DNA of 64,000 nucleotides from JAAXHB01 sp965214945 (GTDB taxonomy: Bacteria > Actinomycetota > Acidimicrobiia > Acidimicrobiales > Aldehydirespiratoraceae). The stretch's first letter is position 1, and the number at the start of each line of letters is the position of its first letter. Of this stretch, positions 59,946-64,000 are shown piece after piece. Below the pieces are notes generated by a model. The model had not been told where the DNA came from, did not search any database, and saw nothing but the letters and a program-made list of their open reading frames with translations. The DNA lies in assembly GCA_965214945.1 (NCBI GenBank), contig OZ244029.1, forward strand, positions 2,170,001 through 2,234,000, in the 5' to 3' direction. The translations under genes and the position numbers were made by a program.

Positions 59946-62198
59946 TCATCGCTTCTTCTCCGCCCGAGCGCGCACATAGTTGTTGACGAGAACTGCCACT
60001 AGCAGCAGGGCGCCGAGCACCAAGAATCGCCAGTCGCTGTTCCATCCGGCGAAGGTGATCCCCTGCTGGATCATCGCCCATATAAGCGCGCCGATGGCGG
60101 CGCCCAGGGCAGACCCGTAGCCTCCGGTAAGCAGGTTCCCTCCGACGACGGCGACAATGATGTAGCGGAACTCGTTGCCGTCGCCCACATTGGCCTGAAC
60201 CGAGTTGAGGCGGAAGGCAATCGTCATTCCGGTGAGCCAAGCAGCGGACGACACCAGCATGAACAGCGTCGTCTTGGTGCGCGCCGCGGGCACACCGATG
60301 GAGCGGGCCGCTTCCTTGTTGCCGCCCACGGCGAATATCCAGCCTCCGAACTGGGTTCGCACCAGCATCCATGCGCCAATGCAGGCAAACGCCAAGAACA
60401 GCAGCACGCTGACGCCGAAGCGGGTTGTGCCCGCGATGGTCTCGGACTCGATCTTTGTGATGAACAGCAGCTTGGCGGCGATGCCGAGCAGCACGAACAC
60501 CAAGCCGACAGTCACCACCGATCGGCCGATGCCCTCATCATCGGTGAACAACAGCTTCCAAGCGGTAGCGACGGCGTACACGACCAAGGCGACGATGGCG
60601 CCTTTGACGACGCCTGTGACGATGCTGTAGAGAATGCCGTCGCCTTGGACGAGTTCGACAATCAGCGATATCACGGCCGCCAAGCCACCAAGCCCAGCAC
60701 CGACCTTGGTCCAGTTCCCCAGATCGGGGGGCGCAGGTGCTGTGACACGACGGGCGCTCAACGCCCCGGCGACGGCCAGAGCGGCCACCACCAGCGCAAG
60801 CAGCAGCAGCGCTGTGAACAGCTCCACCCGTATCTTGCGCGACGCGCCCTCGCTTTGAATGAAAAACGCAAGCACTGCGATGGCCACGGCGGTGAGCCCG
60901 GACATGGCCGTGCTCATGCGGCTGCCGGCACCGGCCATGGTGAACAGAGTCACACCCGCAAGGGCGAGCCCGCCGAACAGCACAGCCCGAGCGGCCTGCA
61001 CCGTCATCATGAAGCTGACAGCAGGCACGAGCGTGACCACAGCGCCGATGAAGGCGTAGCGCTCGCTGAGGCGGCCTAGCACAGCCAGCACCGCGGCTAC
61101 GCCTGTAGCTCCGATCCCCAGTGCAAGCACCGCTCGACCGGCGCCGCCTCCGAGGAGGCCGAGCTGGTCGGAATTGGTCGAGTCCATTATCAACGCGATC
61201 AGGATTGCGGCCACGACGGCCACGACTCCCCCGATCAGGTACTGGCTAGACGGCGGCGCTTCGGATCGCTGGGCTGGGGCGTCGGCCCGCTTGTAGCGCG
61301 CCATACACCAGCCCGCCACGCCGACAAGAACCCCTGCACCGGTGACGATTCCCCAGATCCAGTCCGACGCTTTACCGCCCTGGGTGAGCAGCATCAGGAA
61401 GCCGAACACTCCGGCGACCGCGCCGATGACACCCGTGACGATGCCGGCCGGGTTGGACTTGCCGCTGCGAGCGTAGGTGAGTTCGAGGATGCCCAGCAGA
61501 AGCGCCACCCCGCCGAGCACGAGAAGCCCACCCCAGGCCCAGTCGCGCCCGTCCCAGACGTGGTTGTTGCGAATCCACGACGCGCCGAAGATGTTGCGCC
61601 AGAACTCATAGGCGTCGGCTCTGTCGAGTCCCTCGACGATCACTTTGTTGGTGAACAGCTTGGCGAAACCGAGCTTGGCGCCTATCAGGATGAAGAAACT
61701 GCCTAGCGTCACGATGAAGCTCGGCAGCGACGTCTTCTCCACGAGCGTTCCGTTGAACCACCCGATGGCCAACGCGAACGCCAACGACAGGGGCACGGCA
61801 AGGTGCAAACTCAGCCCGGCTCCTCCGAGCACCCCGGTGTCGCTGCTGAGCAGGATCACGGCCATCGCCGCGGCGCCTGTCATCGACCCTGAGGACAGGT
61901 CGAACTCGCCCCCAATCATCAGCAGTGCCACGGGAACGGCCATGAGTCCGATCGTCGCTGCGACGTCTAGGAAGTTGGCGGTGCCCCCGACCGTTCCGAA
62001 CGGCTTTGAGACAAGCCAGAAGAGCAGCCAAACTCCGGTGGCACCTAGTAGGGCGCCGATCTCCGGTCGTGTGAGGAGCTGCTGAATGGGGCCTCTGTGG
62101 GCTAGTCGCTCATCAGGGGCGCCCGAAGGCGTGGCCCCTGCCGGTTTGGCATTTGTGGCGGAGTCGGTCAAGGGATTACCTCCTGTCGTATGTGTCAC
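59946..62198 (-). CDS. Ribose/xylose-type ABC permease with a large membrane insertion
   Basis: A 750-residue membrane protein; permeases of this family (RbsC, XylH) usually have 320-430. The family core is split: residues about 45-215 carry GGEFDLSSGSMTG and NGTLVEKTSLPSFIVTLG, and residues about 590-750 carry RTQFGGWIFAVGGNKEAARSIG, GNEFRYIIVAVVGGNLLTGGYGS and the last helices. Between them lie about 370 residues with many extra hydrophobic segments and no family match that I can name. No stop or frameshift interrupts the frame. It imports the ligand of the binding protein at 62.5 kb. Confidence 0.9.
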   Translation of the reverse strand: MTHTTGGNPLTDSATNAKPAGATPSGAPDERLAHRGPIQQLLTRPEIGALLGATGVWLLFWLVSKPFGTVGGTANFLDVAATIGLMAVPVALLMIGGEFDLSSGSMTGAAAMAVILLSSDTGVLGGAGLSLHLAVPLSLAFALAIGWFNGTLVEKTSLPSFIVTLGSFFILIGAKLGFAKLFTNKVIVEGLDRADAYEFWRNIFGASWIRNNHVWDGRDWAWGGLLVLGGVALLLGILELTYARSGKSNPAGIVTGVIGAVAGVFGFLMLLTQGGKASDWIWGIVTGAGVLVGVAGWCMARYKRADAPAQRSEAPPSSQYLIGGVVAVVAAILIALIMDSTNSDQLGLLGGGAGRAVLALGIGATGVAAVLAVLGRLSERYAFIGAVVTLVPAVSFMMTVQAARAVLFGGLALAGVTLFTMAGAGSRMSTAMSGLTAVAIAVLAFFIQSEGASRKIRVELFTALLLLALVVAALAVAGALSARRVTAPAPPDLGNWTKVGAGLGGLAAVISLIVELVQGDGILYSIVTGVVKGAIVALVVYAVATAWKLLFTDDEGIGRSVVTVGLVFVLLGIAAKLLFITKIESETIAGTTRFGVSVLLFLAFACIGAWMLVRTQFGGWIFAVGGNKEAARSIGVPAARTKTTLFMLVSSAAWLTGMTIAFRLNSVQANVGDGNEFRYIIVAVVGGNLLTGGYGSALGAAIGALIWAMIQQGITFAGWNSDWRFLVLGALLLVAVLVNNYVRARAEKKR

Positions 62199-62393
62199 AG
62201 GCTTTCGTCAGACCGTCCGCTGTCGGGGTCGTCCGCTGGATCCCTAAAGCGGCGTAACGGCTGCGGCCATGCCTAGACATTTTTTGTGATCGGCGTTCCT
62301 TTGTGTGATCTGCGTTCCTTGCAGCCTTCGGACCGGACCTACTTTCGGACCGGTCGGGGCCTTCTCTTCTTTCCCGAGGGGGTGGAACAAGAC

Positions 62394-62434
62394 TGACGGG
62401 GGGCGGCCAGCGCCGGCTGGCCCCCTCCCCGTCA
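62394..62434 (-). promoter_or_regulatory. Long imperfect hairpin between binding-protein and permease genes
   Basis: Bases 62394-62411 pair with 62416-62434: about 17 pairs with one mismatch, one wobble and one bulge around a GCCG loop. It lies 62 bases after the binding-protein stop in the 297-base gap before the permease. No T-run follows. A 17-base direct repeat TGTGATC(G/T)GCGTTCCTT lies further along at 62285-62301 and 62304-62320. Confidence 0.7.
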
Positions 62435-62495
62435 ACCGTGTCGTGTCAGGTGTTTTCTCTCATCGTCGCTTGAGGCGCGACGCTAGCCGGCCCGC

Positions 62496-63530
62496 CTACC
62501 GGGTGCCCGCGTCCACCAAGGCTGCGACCTGGGCCGCGTTATCGGTTGTGACGAAGCCTGGGCCTGTGAGAATCGGCAGCCCGCCGCCTGCGGTGTTGAG
62601 GTTGGTGGCCTGCAGGTGCATGAGGATCACCGGCAGATACCCCTGCAGGTACTGCTGCTGATCGACGGTGAAGGCGACATCACCGGCCTGAATGGCCTCG
62701 ATCAGGTCGGTCGACAGGTCGAAACCGCCGATGACCAGGTCGCGGCCAGCCTGCTCTCCTGCGGCGAGTGCGCGCAGCGGGAGGTTCGGGCCGACACCGA
62801 GTACAGCGTCGATCGACGGATCGCTCTGAAGGATTCCCGCGATGGTGTTCTGCTGCTCGTCGGGGGTCTGGTCTAGGCCGACGAACTCAGATGTAACATC
62901 GCCGCTGAAGGTCTCCTCGAGGCCCTGACAGCGCTCTTCAAGGGCCACGTTCGACTGCTCCTGGCGGGCGCAGAGAACGTGCGTTGCGCCCAATTCGTTG
63001 AATCGCTCGCCCGCTCCGTTACCTGCCACCACCTCGGTCTGGCCGACGTGGCTCACGGCACCGAGATCCTTGTAGTCGTTGACGCCGGAGTTCATCGTGT
63101 AGAGGGGGATGCCCGCCTCCACGACGGCGCGTGCGGCAGCTTCCACGCCGGCAGGGTCGGCCAGCGAGATGGTGATGCCTGAGGAGCCCGAGGCGATGGC
63201 CGCCTCGATCGCCTGAGACTGAGCAAGCGCGTCGTTGATCGACCCGAAGTACACGACCTCACAGCCGATTGCGGCAGCCGCGTCTTCCACAGCCACCTCG
63301 ACCACTGACCAGAACGTCCCGGCGTCGCCGTGTGTGATCACGTGGTAAGTGTGATCACAGCCTTGAGTGTCATCGATCATATCGGTGGACTCGGCCGCGT
63401 CATCTTCAGCGGCAGCCGAATCGTCGGCTGCTGAGACGCCGTCAGCGTCGTCACCGTCATCGTCGCCGCAAGCCGCAGCCACAAGCGTGACCGCGAACAC
63501 AAGAGCGAGCAGTTTCCATAGCTTTGTCAT
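62496..63530 (-). CDS. Periplasmic-binding-protein-like sugar/cyclitol-binding lipoprotein
   Basis: A 344-residue lipoprotein with GGAGGGG seven bases before the ATG. The signal peptide ends in the lipobox LVAAACGDD, followed by an acidic Ala/Asp linker (residues about 22-55). The mature part is a Peripla_BP_4 (ribose-binding) fold: YHVITHGDAGTFWSVVEVAVEDAAAAIGCEVVYFGS, DALAQSQAIEAAIASGSSGITISLADPAG, VLGVGPNLPLRALAAGEQ and VAFTVDQQQYLQGYLPVILM. Neighbours (iolC, iolD, MocA- and MocDE-like genes) suggest an inositol-type ligand, analogous to the rhizopine-binding protein MocB. Confidence 0.94.
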   Translation of the reverse strand: MTKLWKLLALVFAVTLVAAACGDDDGDDADGVSAADDSAAAEDDAAESTDMIDDTQGCDHTYHVITHGDAGTFWSVVEVAVEDAAAAIGCEVVYFGSINDALAQSQAIEAAIASGSSGITISLADPAGVEAAARAVVEAGIPLYTMNSGVNDYKDLGAVSHVGQTEVVAGNGAGERFNELGATHVLCARQEQSNVALEERCQGLEETFSGDVTSEFVGLDQTPDEQQNTIAGILQSDPSIDAVLGVGPNLPLRALAAGEQAGRDLVIGGFDLSTDLIEAIQAGDVAFTVDQQQYLQGYLPVILMHLQATNLNTAGGGLPILTGPGFVTTDNAAQVAALVDAGTR

Positions 63531-63534
63531 TGAT

Positions 63535-64000
63535 TCACCCCTCCAGGGTTTGGTTTATAGGCTGTTGGCAATGCCCGTCGCTGCGGGCATTTAAAGATCG
63601 CAAGAAGCTTAGGCTCTCGTCGACGTTGCGGCTGAGTCGGGTGACCGCAGTGTCGTCACCCTCTTTGATCGCTGCGTCTTGCTCGAGGACGTACCAAATA
63701 TTACGCCCTGTCGCCTCGAGGCTCGCGATGATCCGCGCAATCGGCAAGCCACCCCGCCCCAGCGGCGGGAACAGGCCGAGTTGCACGGCCCGCTCAAAGG
63801 AGATCTCGCCTGATTTGTGCACGGACGCTATGCCGAAGTCGACGTCCTTCAGGTGTACTAGCGCGATCCGTTCAGGATGGAATTCGGCGAGCTCAGCGGG
63901 ATCGGTGCCTCCGAGACTCAGGTGGGCCGTGTCGAGCACCAGCGACACGCCCGACTCATTCAGGATGCGCGACGTCTCGGCATGACTCTCGACCAGTGAA
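63535..64000 (-). CDS. Inosose dehydratase (IolE/MocC)-like TIM-barrel protein, partial
   Basis: The frame is open through the right edge of the window, so the N-terminal part is missing; about 154 residues are visible. The barrel signature GVSLVLDTAHLSLGGTDPAELAEF followed by RIALVHLKDVDF and the late GRNIWYVLEQD gives the Asp/His/Glu metal ligands of the AP-endonuclease-2-type isomerase family, with the LDT.HL..GG.DP and VHLKDV wording of IolE/MocC. It would dehydrate 2-keto-myo-inositol to the substrate of IolD. It is first in the transport/catabolic operon and ends four bases before the binding-protein gene. Confidence 0.85.
   Translation of the reverse strand, partial: SLVESHAETSRILNESGVSLVLDTAHLSLGGTDPAELAEFHPERIALVHLKDVDFGIASVHKSGEISFERAVQLGLFPPLGRGGLPIARIIASLEATGRNIWYVLEQDAAIKEGDDTAVTRLSRNVDESLSFLRSLNARSDGHCQQPINQTLEG

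Overview
The window is high-GC, densely coded DNA with many GTG starts. Lipoprotein substrate-binding proteins carry long acidic linkers after the lipobox, and a SAM-I/SAM-IV-type riboswitch sits upstream of metX. Together these point to an actinobacterium, possibly of the Acidimicrobiia type, with a free-living or host-associated scavenging lifestyle. The taxonomic call is inference. No rRNA, transposase, integrase or CRISPR array was seen; one tRNA-Gly is present.

Region 1-10 kb: the tail of a hydantoinase B gene with a small zinc-ribbon protein, then a minus-strand operon (binding protein, two permeases, MalK-type ATPase, N,N-dimethylformamidase-like hydrolase, RidA), then an MFS exporter. 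Region 10.3-21.1 kb is a plus-strand aromatic-acid type operon: HpaB-like monooxygenase, UbiD decarboxylase, amidohydrolase, GlcG-like protein, a complete Dpp-type ABC importer and a second RidA. Region 21.2-31.5 kb holds a PcaB/adenylosuccinate-lyase-family enzyme, an SDR, a VOC protein behind a triplicated 71-bp segment, a Gfo/Idh oxidoreductase, a gamma-glutamyltransferase-like protein, a creatinase-fold M24 protein, a cupin, an AT-richer HTH/ImmA-type protein and an enolase-superfamily enzyme.

Region 31.5-42.2 kb is mostly housekeeping: catalase divergent from oxyR with a near-perfect OxyR operator between them, a PhyH dioxygenase, comF, tRNA-Gly, two small conserved proteins, the methionine genes (metX and a trans-sulfuration-type enzyme) under the riboswitch, a DEAD-box helicase, and adenosine deaminase with an odd in-frame repeat insertion.

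Region 42.2-64 kb looks like an inositol or inositol-derivative catabolic island: IolB, IolC, IolD, an IolE-like enzyme cut by the window edge, IolG/MocA-like dehydrogenases, a LacD-like aldolase, a ribose-type ABC importer and, most notably, a single polypeptide fusing a MocD-like desaturase/hydroxylase to a MocE-like Rieske ferredoxin. These parts resemble rhizopine (methyl-inosamine) catabolism. An AT-rich two-gene cassette (AAA ATPase plus PIN-domain nuclease) interrupts the island and looks like a horizontally acquired defence module.

A recurring oddity across the window is local direct repeats placed on the starts or ends of genes. Four pairs have a period of 74-75 bp and others are tight tandems of 19-33 bp. 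They range from recent and perfect to decayed.
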